Source: Actinomycetes bacterium
GTDB lineage: Bacteria; Actinomycetota; Actinomycetes; Actinomycetales; Cellulomonadaceae
Assembly (NCBI GenBank): GCA_023462275.1
Contig: JAEWYD010000111.1
Location: 1 to 15,794 of the forward strand
Direction: 5' to 3'
DNA length: 15,794 nucleotides
Numbering within the stretch: the first letter of the stretch is position 1; each line of letters begins with the position of its first letter. A program made the translations under genes and the position numbers. The notes beneath the pieces were generated by a model. That model ran no database searches. It had not been told where the DNA came from and saw only the letters and a list, made by a program, of their open reading frames with translations. This document shows positions 5,719 through 12,666 of the stretch, piece by piece.

Positions 5719-8244
5719 ATGGCAGTGCAGGACGAACGGGGTGACGGCGCGCGACGTGCCGTTCCCGCCTCCGTGTCCGTCGTCGTCGTGAACTACCGCG
5801 GCGCGGACGACACCATCACGTGCCTGCGCCACCTGATGGAGGTGGACTGGCCGCGCGAGCTCCTCGAGCTCGTCGTCGTCGACAACGACTCCGGTGACGG
5901 CTCGGCCCAGCGCATCCGCAGCGCCGTGCCCGAGGCCGTCGTGGTCGAGGCCGGCGCCAACACCGGCTTCGCCGGCGGCTGCAACCTCGGCGTCGCGCAC
6001 GCGACCGGCGAGTACGTGGCCTTCATCAACAACGACGCCCGTCCCGACAGCCGGTGGATCTCCGCCGCCGTGGACGCGATGCGCGGCGACGCGACGGTCG
6101 GTGCCGTCGCCAGCAAGGTCCTGGACTGGGACGGCGCCGCGATCGACTACGCGGACGCGTCGCTCACCTGGTTCGGCATGGGCTACAAGCGCGAGGTCGG
6201 CCGGGCGGACGCCCCGGAGTTCGACGTGCCGAAGGACGTCCTGTTCGCCACCGGCGCCGCCATGCTCATGCCCGCCGCGGTGTTCCGCGACGTCGGCGGC
6301 TTCGACGAGCGCTTCTTCATGTTCTACGAGGACGTGGACCTGGGCTGGCGCCTGAACCTGCTGGGGTACCGCGTCCGGTACGTGCCGACGTCGGTCGCCT
6401 ACCACCGGCACCACGCGACGATGAAGAAGTTCGGCGAGTACCGCGAGCGGTACCTCCTCGAGCGCAACGCCCTCATGGCGATGTACAAGAACCTCGACGA
6501 CACCTCGCTCGCGAAGGCCCTCCCGGCCGCGATGGCGCTGGCGGTGCGGCGCGGCGTCGCGCGCGCCGAGGTGGACACGTCCGTGCTGGACCTGCAGCGC
6601 TCGCCCGGTGGGGACGAGGTGCCCGACATCACGGTGCCGAAGGAGGCGCTGACCGGCGCGTACGCCATCGACCACTTCGCGGAGCACCTGCCCGGGCTGC
6701 ACGCGAGCCGGCTCGACCTGCAGGCGCGCCGTCGCCGGTCGGACCGGTCGATCTTCCCGCTCTTCCGGCACGCCATCGAGCCGGCCTACGGCTTCCCCTC
6801 CTACCTCGCCGCGCACGACGGCGCCGTCCGCGCGCTCGGCCTCGACCAGTACTTCGTGTCCCGGCGTCGCGTCCTCGTCGTCACGGGGGAGCCGCTGTCG
6901 GAGCGGATGGCCGGGCCGGCGATCCGGGCGTGGGAGATCGCCCGCGCGCTCGCGCCCGAGCAGGACGTGCGACTCGTGTCGACCGCCGGGGCGCAGCTGA
7001 CCAGCACCGAGTTCGAGGTCGGGCACGTGGCCGGTCGCACCCTGCGCGAGGCGACGGACTGGGCCGACGTCATCATCTTCCAGGGCTTCCTGCTCGAGGC
7101 AGCGCCGTGGCTGCGGTCGAGCAGCAAGGTGCTCGTCGCCGACGTCTACGACCCGATGCACCTCGAGCAGCTCGAGCAGGCCAAGGACCTCGGCGTCGGC
7201 GGCCGCGCGCTCGCGGTCCGCGAGACGACGCGGGTGCTCAACGAGCAGCTGCGCCGCGCGGACTTCCTGCTGTGCGCCTCCGCCAAGCAGCGGGACTTCT
7301 GGCTCGGCCAGCTGGCCGGTCAGGGCCGCGTCAACCCCGAGGTCTACGACGAGGACGCGAGCCTGGACCGGTTGCTCGCCGTCGTGCCCTTCGGCATCCC
7401 GGACGAGCCGCCGGTACGTCAGGGGCCGGCCATCCGCGGCGTCGTGGACGGCATCGGCCCCGACGACAAGGTGATCCTCTGGGGCGGCGGCATCTACAAC
7501 TGGTTCGACCCGCTGACCCTGATCCACGCGGTCGACCGGCTGCGCGCGACGCACCCGGACGTGCGCCTGTACTTCATGGGGCTCAAGCACCCGAACCCCG
7601 GCGTGCCGGCCATGCGCATGGCGTGGGAGGCCAAGGAGCTCGCGGAGCGCCTGGGCCTCATGGGCACGCACGTCTTCTTCAACCACGGCTGGGTGCCCTA
7701 CGCCCAGCGGGCGGACTACCTGCTCGACGCCGACGTCGGCGTCTCGACGCACTTCGCGCACGTGGAGACGCAGTTCTCGTTCCGCACGCGGATCCTGGAC
7801 TACCTGTGGGCGTCCCTGCCGATCGTCGCCACCGAGGGGGACACCTTCAGCGAGGTCATCCGCGCGGGCGGGCTCGGGCGCGTGGTGCCCGAGCGCGACG
7901 TCGACGCCCTCGTGACCGCGCTGGAGGAGATGCTCTACGACGAGGCGGCCGCGGCGTCGGCCCGGGGTCGGATCACCGAGCAGGCGCGCGCCTTCCGGTG
8001 GAGCACCACCCTGGCGCCCCTCGTCGAGTTCTGCCGCGACCCGCGCCGGGCGGCGGACCTCGTGGGCGCGCTCGGCGAGGCCGAGGAGCGCGCGACCGCG
8101 TACCGCCGGCCGCGACCCAAGCTGCGCGACGACGTCCAGCTCGCGCGGGCGTACCTGTCGGCCGGGGGTCCGGCCGAGGTCGTGCGCCGGGCGGCCGGAC
8201 GGGTGCGCCGCGTCGTCTCGGGCGGCGGCCGCACCGCGGAGTGA
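5719..8244 (+). CDS. Bifunctional GT2-GT4 fusion glycosyltransferase
   Basis: An 841-residue protein with two glycosyltransferase folds. The N-terminal half is a WbbL-like GT2 domain: SVVVVNYRG (20-28), VVVDNDSGDGS (52-62), GFAGGCNLG (83-91), NNDA at 104-107 as the metal-binding motif, and FYEDVDLGWRL (202-212). After a linker rich in charged residues (about 285-380), a GT4/GT-B domain starts at RRRVLVVTGEP (382-392), with ILWGGGIYNWFDP (586-598) opening its second Rossmann half and RTRILDYLWASLPIVATEGD (689-708) as the donor-binding region. Two linkages, or an elongating disaccharide, could be made by one polypeptide. ATG 5719 has GGGGGA nine bases upstream; GTG 5725 is better placed after GGGAAGG (5711-5717), so the start could be two codons later. 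The frame is open back to 5491, but that part overlaps the divergent promoter region. First gene of the long + run. Confidence 0.9.
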   Translation: MAVQDERGDGARRAVPASVSVVVVNYRGADDTITCLRHLMEVDWPRELLELVVVDNDSGDGSAQRIRSAVPEAVVVEAGANTGFAGGCNLGVAHATGEYVAFINNDARPDSRWISAAVDAMRGDATVGAVASKVLDWDGAAIDYADASLTWFGMGYKREVGRADAPEFDVPKDVLFATGAAMLMPAAVFRDVGGFDERFFMFYEDVDLGWRLNLLGYRVRYVPTSVAYHRHHATMKKFGEYRERYLLERNALMAMYKNLDDTSLAKALPAAMALAVRRGVARAEVDTSVLDLQRSPGGDEVPDITVPKEALTGAYAIDHFAEHLPGLHASRLDLQARRRRSDRSIFPLFRHAIEPAYGFPSYLAAHDGAVRALGLDQYFVSRRRVLVVTGEPLSERMAGPAIRAWEIARALAPEQDVRLVSTAGAQLTSTEFEVGHVAGRTLREATDWADVIIFQGFLLEAAPWLRSSSKVLVADVYDPMHLEQLEQAKDLGVGGRALAVRETTRVLNEQLRRADFLLCASAKQRDFWLGQLAGQGRVNPEVYDEDASLDRLLAVVPFGIPDEPPVRQGPAIRGVVDGIGPDDKVILWGGGIYNWFDPLTLIHAVDRLRATHPDVRLYFMGLKHPNPGVPAMRMAWEAKELAERLGLMGTHVFFNHGWVPYAQRADYLLDADVGVSTHFAHVETQFSFRTRILDYLWASLPIVATEGDTFSEVIRAGGLGRVVPERDVDALVTALEEMLYDEAAAASARGRITEQARAFRWSTTLAPLVEFCRDPRRAADLVGALGEAEERATAYRRPRPKLRDDVQLARAYLSAGGPAEVVRRAAGRVRRVVSGGGRTAE

Positions 8245-8257
8245 CCGCGTCTCCGCG

Positions 8258-8288
8258 CGCTCGGGCACTCTGCTAGCGTGCCCGAGCG
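8258..8288 (+). repeat. 11-bp perfect inverted repeat around a TA-box
   Basis: CGCTCGGGCAC (8258-8268) is the exact reverse complement of GTGCCCGAGCG (8278-8288), with a 9-base loop. It starts 14 bases after the stop of the fusion glycosyltransferase. In RNA it would make a strong GC hairpin, but no T-run follows, so intrinsic termination is uncertain. The TAGCGT box straddles the loop and 3' arm. Confidence 0.6.
8274..8279 (+). promoter_or_regulatory. Candidate -10 element for the epimerase gene (TAGCGT)
   Basis: TAGCGT, in the context CTGCTAGCGTG, lies 103 bases upstream of the GTG at 8377 and inside the inverted repeat 8258-8288. Transcription would begin near 8286, giving a leader of about 90 bases. 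The -35 region has no recognisable hexamer. Confidence 0.35.
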
Positions 8289-8376
8289 GACGGATGCGCA
8301 GCCGGTCGCCCTGCACCTGCGGGTGGCCACCGCGCGGCCGTCGGACACCACCCGGCCGACAGCTTGGAGAAGACTC

Positions 8377-9480
8377 GTGACCTCAGCGCCAGCACAGGAG
8401 CCGGACGGCCGGACGGTTCTCGTGACGGGCGGGGCGGGCTTCATCGGCTGCGCCATCGCCCCCGCGCTCCTGGCCCAGTTCGACCGCGTGGTCGCGGTGG
8501 ACAACCTGCACCGCCAGATCCACCCGAGCGGCCAGCGCCCGGCGGCGCTGCCCAGCGGCGTCGAGCTCGTGGTCGGCGACGTGGTGGACGCGGCGATGTG
8601 GGACGGCCTGCTCGCCGACGTCCGGCCCGACGTGGTGGTCCACCTGGCCGCCGAGACCGGGACGGGTCAGTCCCTCACGGAGGCCAGCCGCCACGCGTCG
8701 GTGAACGTCGTCGGCACGGCGGCGCTGCTCGACGCACTCCTGCGGCACGACGCGCTGCCGCGCCGGATCGTCCTGACGTCGTCGCGCGCGGTGTACGGCG
8801 AGGGCGCCTGGCGGCGCGGTGACGGCGTCGTCGTGCACCCGGGCCAGCGCTCCGCCGAGGTGCTCGAGGCCGCGCGGTGGGACTTCCCCGACGCCGAGCC
8901 GCTCGCGATGGCGGCGGCGACGGTGCCGCCCGCGCCGGCGAGCATCTACGGCGCCACCAAGCTCGCGCAGGAGCACATGATCACGAGCTGGGCGCGGTCG
9001 GTCGGCGTCGAGGCCGTCATCCTGCGCCTGCAGAACGTCTACGGTCCGGGGCAGTCCCTGGCCAACCCGTACACCGGGATCATGTCGCTGTTCTGCCGAC
9101 TGGCGAAGGCCGGCACGTCGATCCCGCTGTACGAGGACGGCGCGATGCGTCGCGACTTCGTCCTCATCGACGACATCGCGCGCGCCGTCGTGGCGGCCGT
9201 GGCGGTCGCCGACCCCGGCCCCACGCCCATCGACATCGGCGGTGGCGAGGCCGCGACGATCGCGCGCGCCGCCGAGCTCATCGCCGCCTACTACGGCGCA
9301 CCCGAGCCGCACGTCACCGGCCAGTACCGCCAGGGCGACGTCCGGCACGCCTGGGCCGACGTGACGCGCGCCGCCGAGGTGCTCGGCTGGACCCCCGAGT
9401 GGCCGCTCCCGGAGGGGATCGCGCGGCTCGCCGCGTGGGTGGACGAGGCCATCGCCGCCGAGCCCGCCGCGCAGGCCTGA
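8377..9480 (+). CDS. NAD-dependent nucleotide-sugar epimerase/dehydratase (extended SDR)
   Basis: A 367-residue extended SDR acting on a nucleotide sugar. NAD binding is by GGAGFIG (18-24); VDNLHRQIHP follows the second strand (41-50); catalytic residues are in TSSRAVYGEG (S135/S136) and YGATK (Y191, K195). About 45 residues are inserted between the Ser and Tyr motifs. Together with SSRAVYGEG and PASIYGATKLAQEH, this recalls dTDP-L-rhamnose 4-epimerase-like enzymes, but the cysteines usual in that insert are absent here, so I do not assign a substrate. The frame opens at GTG 8278, but GTG 8377 has GGAGAAG (8366-8372) four bases upstream and starts just before the Rossmann strand; 8278 would lie within the inverted repeat and promoter. 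Thirty-one bases separate it from the next glycosyltransferase. A dTDP-sugar role fits rfbB nearby. Confidence 0.85.
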   Translation: MTSAPAQEPDGRTVLVTGGAGFIGCAIAPALLAQFDRVVAVDNLHRQIHPSGQRPAALPSGVELVVGDVVDAAMWDGLLADVRPDVVVHLAAETGTGQSLTEASRHASVNVVGTAALLDALLRHDALPRRIVLTSSRAVYGEGAWRRGDGVVVHPGQRSAEVLEAARWDFPDAEPLAMAAATVPPAPASIYGATKLAQEHMITSWARSVGVEAVILRLQNVYGPGQSLANPYTGIMSLFCRLAKAGTSIPLYEDGAMRRDFVLIDDIARAVVAAVAVADPGPTPIDIGGGEAATIARAAELIAAYYGAPEPHVTGQYRQGDVRHAWADVTRAAEVLGWTPEWPLPEGIARLAAWVDEAIAAEPAAQA

Positions 9481-9511
9481 GGCTGCGCCCGCAGGCGAGG
9501 AGGACGCCGTC

Positions 9512-10492
9512 GTGACGTCGGCTGGACAGAGCGAGGCGGCACCGGCCACCACCGCCGACCGGTGGGCCGCCCGAGGCCCGCTGCTGCCCGCGGGTGAGGT
9601 CACCGTGCAGGTGCAGTCGGTGCTGTACCGCGCGGAGCGCGCGCACCTCGAGCGCGCCCTGACGAGCCTCGAGCGCGCCGTGGAGCTGGCCGTCCTCGGC
9701 GACGGCCGCCGGGCCCGCGTCCGGGTGCGGTACGGCGACTGCTCCGAGGCCCCCTGCCTGACGGAGGAGGAGGTCGCCGCGCTCACCGAGCGGTTCGGCC
9801 CGACCCTCGACCTCTCCTACGTGTGGTTCGGCGAGAACCTCGGCTCCGCCCGCGGTCACAACCGGCTCGCCGAGGACTGCGCGGCGAGCTTCATCCTGAC
9901 GCTCAACCCCGAGGTCGTCGTCTCGCCGCGCACCGTCGCGCTGCTCCTCGAGCCGTTCGCCGTCGCCGGCACGGGCATGACCGAGGCGAAGCAGCTGCCG
10001 ATCGAGCACCCCAAGGACTACGACGTGGCGACGGGGGAGACGTCGTGGGCGTCGACCGCCTGCGCCGTGGTCCCGACCGAGGTCTTCCGCGAGGTCGGCG
10101 GGTTCGACGCCGACTCCTTCTTCCTCTACTGCGACGACGTCGACCTGTCCTGGTCCGTGCGGCTCGCGGGCCTGCGGGTGTTGCACCAGCCGGCCGCCGG
10201 CGTGTTCCACGACAAGCGGCTCGGCGCCGGGGCCGCCTGGCAGCCCACGGCCGCCGAGCGCTACTACTCCGCGGAGGCCGAGCTCCTGCTGCTGCACAAG
10301 TGGTCGCGCGAGGACCTCCTGGCCAAGGCGCTGCGCGACTTCGACGACGCGCCGGTGGAGGAGTACCGGCGGGCCGCGGTCGAGTTCCGCCGACGTCGCG
10401 CCGCCGGCGAGCTCGTCCCCAGCGTCGACGCGGGGCACCGCGTCGGGACCTTCGTCGACGGGTTCTTCGCGACCCACCGATACGTGCTCTGA
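9512..10492 (+). CDS. Family 2 glycosyltransferase, first copy of a duplicated pair (NPE variant)
   Basis: A 326-residue rhamnosyltransferase-like GT2 enzyme. After a disordered N-terminus, the domain opens with VQVQSVLYR (32-40) and continues with WFGENLGSARGHNRLA (105-120), TLNPEVVVSP (130-139), EAKQLPIEHPKDYD (158-171), FFLYCDDVDLSW (203-214) and a C-terminal WQPTAAERYYSAEAE segment (243-257). The last acidic DDVD probably belongs to the catalytic/acceptor site, as in WbbL-like enzymes. The usual LNPD metal motif reads LNPE here. It is a close paralogue of the protein starting at 11701, sharing nearly all these strings. GTG start with GCGAGGAGGA seven bases upstream. The next gene starts 20 bases after its stop and both probably share a transcript with the epimerase. 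Donor unknown. Confidence 0.87.
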   Translation: MTSAGQSEAAPATTADRWAARGPLLPAGEVTVQVQSVLYRAERAHLERALTSLERAVELAVLGDGRRARVRVRYGDCSEAPCLTEEEVAALTERFGPTLDLSYVWFGENLGSARGHNRLAEDCAASFILTLNPEVVVSPRTVALLLEPFAVAGTGMTEAKQLPIEHPKDYDVATGETSWASTACAVVPTEVFREVGGFDADSFFLYCDDVDLSWSVRLAGLRVLHQPAAGVFHDKRLGAGAAWQPTAAERYYSAEAELLLLHKWSREDLLAKALRDFDDAPVEEYRRAAVEFRRRRAAGELVPSVDAGHRVGTFVDGFFATHRYVL

Positions 10493-10512
10493 GCGACGGG
10501 TCGAGGACGGAC

Positions 10513-11568
10513 ATGACGGACACGCGACCATTCCTGTCGATCGTGATGCGCACGCAGGGCCGGCGCCTCACCTGCCTCGCCGAGGCGCTCACGTGCCTGG
10601 CCGGGCAGACCTGCACGGACTTCGAGGTGCTCGTCATGGGGCACCGCCTCACCGCGACGGAGCGCGCCGACGTCGAGCGCGTGATCGGGGAGACCCCGGA
10701 CTGGCTGCGCGAGCGCGTCAGGTTCCTCGCCGTCGACCGCGGCAAGCGGGCGGCGCCCCTGAACGAGGGCTTCGCGGCGGCGCGCGGCGACTACGTCGCG
10801 ATCCTCGACGACGACGACCTCCCCTTCGGGCACTGGGTCCAGACCTTCGCCGAGCTGGCCGAGGAGGCGCCGGGCCGCGTGCTGCGCACGATCGCCGTCC
10901 AGCAGGACGTCGTCGCGTGCACCGTGCTCGGGGAGCAGGGCGTGCGGGCGGTCGGACCGGTCGAGGACAGGTACCCCCCCGAGTTCGACTTCGTCGAGCA
11001 CCTGCGGCAGAACTTCACGCCCAACACGGCGATCGCCTTCCCGCGCGGCCCGTTCCACGAGGGCGGCGTCCGCTTCGACGAGGAGCTGACGACCACCGAG
11101 GACTGGGACTTCATCATGCGCACCGTCGCGGTGGCCGGCGTCGCCTCCCGGCCGGAGATCACCTGCCTCTACCGGTGGTGGGTGGAGGGCGCGTCGTCGC
11201 GCACGGACCACGACCGCGAGGAGTGGGACCGCAACATGGAGACCATCGTGGCGAAGCTGGACGAGGCGCCGCTGACCTTCCCGCCCGGCGCCGTGCGCCG
11301 CATCCGCGCGCTCTTCACCGAGCGCGACGAGCTCAGGTACGGGGCGTTGTCCGGCGCGCGGGCGGACGCGCTCGTGCGGGTCCTGTCCATCCTGGAGTCG
11401 CGCTCGTGGCGGGCCGCGGCCCCGCTGCGGGCGGTCGGGCGCCTCCTCGGGCACCGCCCGGTCCGGCCGTCCGACTACGTGCACTGGCCGTTGTCGTCGC
11501 TCCTCGAGGTGATCGACGAGCTCGAGGCGTCGCGCTCGTGGCGGTGGACGGCGTTCCTGCGGCGCTGA
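10513..11568 (+). CDS. Family 2 glycosyltransferase with C-terminal SRSWR repeats, first copy
   Basis: A 351-residue GT-A enzyme. The fold opens with RPFLSIVMRTQGRR (5-18), then AGQTCTDFEVLVMGH (30-44), the acidic ILDDDDLPF (97-105) as DXD region, TPNTAIAFPRG (169-179) and TTEDWDFIMR (194-203), the likely catalytic-base region. A C-terminal extension carries SRSWR twice (296-300 and 340-344), each followed by a basic APLR or AFLRR. It is almost the same protein as residues 258-622 of the methyltransferase fusion at 12663-14531. ATG 10513 has GAGGA five bases upstream, and the frame before it has no family similarity. Cytoplasmic; no signal peptide or membrane segment. It presumably acts next to the enzyme encoded 20 bases upstream. 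Donor and acceptor are unknown. Confidence 0.88.
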   Translation: MTDTRPFLSIVMRTQGRRLTCLAEALTCLAGQTCTDFEVLVMGHRLTATERADVERVIGETPDWLRERVRFLAVDRGKRAAPLNEGFAAARGDYVAILDDDDLPFGHWVQTFAELAEEAPGRVLRTIAVQQDVVACTVLGEQGVRAVGPVEDRYPPEFDFVEHLRQNFTPNTAIAFPRGPFHEGGVRFDEELTTTEDWDFIMRTVAVAGVASRPEITCLYRWWVEGASSRTDHDREEWDRNMETIVAKLDEAPLTFPPGAVRRIRALFTERDELRYGALSGARADALVRVLSILESRSWRAAAPLRAVGRLLGHRPVRPSDYVHWPLSSLLEVIDELEASRSWRWTAFLRR

Positions 11569-11598
11569 CGCGGGCCCGGGGGAGCGCTGCCACCGCGC

Positions 11599-11604
11599 TA
11601 CGCT
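11599..11604 (+). promoter_or_regulatory. Candidate -10 element for the second glycosyltransferase pair (TACGCT)
   Basis: TACGCT in the context GCGCTACGCTCTCC lies 102 bases upstream of the GTG at 11701, within the 132-base gap after the previous gene. It shares CGCTACGCTC with 5579-5588. No clear -35. It would give a leader of about 90 bases. Confidence 0.35.
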
Positions 11605-11614
11605 CTCCTGGGCC

Positions 11615-11648
11615 GGACAGCGCGCCGGGCATGCCACGCGCCGTGTCC
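11615..11648 (+). repeat. Interrupted inverted repeat in the 5' leader
   Basis: GGACA (11615-11619) pairs with TGTCC (11644-11648), and CGCG (11621-11624) with CGCG (11637-11640), with a small asymmetric bulge between the two helices and a 12-base loop. It begins just downstream of the expected transcription start, so it could fold in the leader RNA. Chance folding is a real alternative in this base composition. Confidence 0.3.
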
Positions 11649-11700
11649 TCCGGGTGCCGGCTGACCTGGCCCGAAGCCATCGAGAGTGAGGGGGCGACGC

Positions 11701-12666
11701 GTGTCGCAGAGTGACGCGCCGACGGATTCTGGGATCGGACGCGCACCGCTCGTCGGCTCCGACCCGCCCGCCGTCTGGGTCCAGTCCGTCCTCTACCTCG
11801 CGGAGCTCGCCTCCGTCGAGCGCTCGCTCGAGTCGCTGGCGCGGTCGGCCGAGCTCGCGGTCATGGAGGACGGCGTCTGCTCCCGCGTGGCCGTCCGGTG
11901 GGGCGACTGCTCGCCCGTCCGGTGCCTGGAGGACGCCGACGTCGAGCGCATCAGGGAGCGCTACGGCTGGATCGTCGACTTCCGGTACATCTGGTTCGGC
12001 GAGAACCTCGGCTCCGCCGAGGCGCACAACCGCCTGGCGCAGGAGTGCGACGGCGACCTCATCCTCGTCATGAACCCCGACGTCGTCGTGACGCCCCGGG
12101 TCCTGGAGTACCTCGTCTCGCCCTTCCGGCGGACGGCCGTCGGGATGGTCGAGGCGAAGCAGCTGCCGGTCGAGCACCCCAAGGACTACGACCGGACCAC
12201 GGGCGACACCTCCTGGGCGGCGACCGCGTGCGCGATGACGCCGGTCAGCGTCTTCCGCGAGCTCGACGGCTTCGACTCGGCCTCGTTCTTCCTCTACTGC
12301 GACGACGTCGACTACTCCTGGCGGGTGCGCCAGCTCGGCCTGCGCGTCGTCTACCAGTCGGCCGCCACCGTGATGCACGACAAGCGGCTCAGCCACTCCG
12401 GCACCTGGCAGCCGACGTCGGCCGAGCGGTACTACTCGGCCGAGGCGGCGCTCATCCTGGCGCACAAGTGGTCCCGGCCGGACCTCGTGAAGCGCATCCT
12501 CGCGTCGTTCGACCACGACGGCGAGGACGAGCACCGCCGCGCCGCCGCCACGTACCGGGACCGGGCCGCCGCGGGGACGCTGCCCGCACCGGTGGACCCG
12601 GAGCACCGCATCGGCGTCTTCCAGGACGGGTTCTACGCCCCCCACCGATTCGAGCAGCAGGCATGA
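11701..12666 (+). CDS. Family 2 glycosyltransferase, second copy of the duplicated pair
   Basis: A 321-residue paralogue of the enzyme at 9512-10492. It repeats the same landmarks in order: VWVQSVLYL (25-33), WFGENLGSAEAHNRLA (98-113), LVMNPDVVVTP (122-132), EAKQLPVEHPKDYD (151-164), FFLYCDDVDYSW (196-207), HDKRL (226-230) and WQPTSAERYYSAEA (236-249). Here the metal motif is the normal NPD, unlike NPE in the first copy. The start is GTG 11701, with GAGGGGG (11688-11694) six bases upstream; an in-frame GTG at 11686 lacks a good ribosome-binding site. Its TGA overlaps the ATG of the methyltransferase fusion (ATGA), so the two are coupled. WbbL-like rhamnosyl transfer is likely from the family pattern but not proven. 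Confidence 0.87.
   Translation: MSQSDAPTDSGIGRAPLVGSDPPAVWVQSVLYLAELASVERSLESLARSAELAVMEDGVCSRVAVRWGDCSPVRCLEDADVERIRERYGWIVDFRYIWFGENLGSAEAHNRLAQECDGDLILVMNPDVVVTPRVLEYLVSPFRRTAVGMVEAKQLPVEHPKDYDRTTGDTSWAATACAMTPVSVFRELDGFDSASFFLYCDDVDYSWRVRQLGLRVVYQSAATVMHDKRLSHSGTWQPTSAERYYSAEAALILAHKWSRPDLVKRILASFDHDGEDEHRRAAATYRDRAAAGTLPAPVDPEHRIGVFQDGFYAPHRFEQQA

Noticed and set aside
5365..8316. A 983-codon open frame on the minus strand, antisense to the GT2-GT4 fusion
   Set aside because: Its translation is rich in Arg, Ala, Gly, Val and Asp with no family motif. It is the mirror of a gene with G or C at nearly every third position, and it also overlaps the wzm N-terminus and the divergent promoters.
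8278..8376. Upstream GTG start for the epimerase, adding 33 residues
   Set aside because: The GTG lies in the arm of the inverted repeat and within the candidate -10, has no ribosome-binding site, and the GTG at 8377 has GGAGAAG correctly placed.
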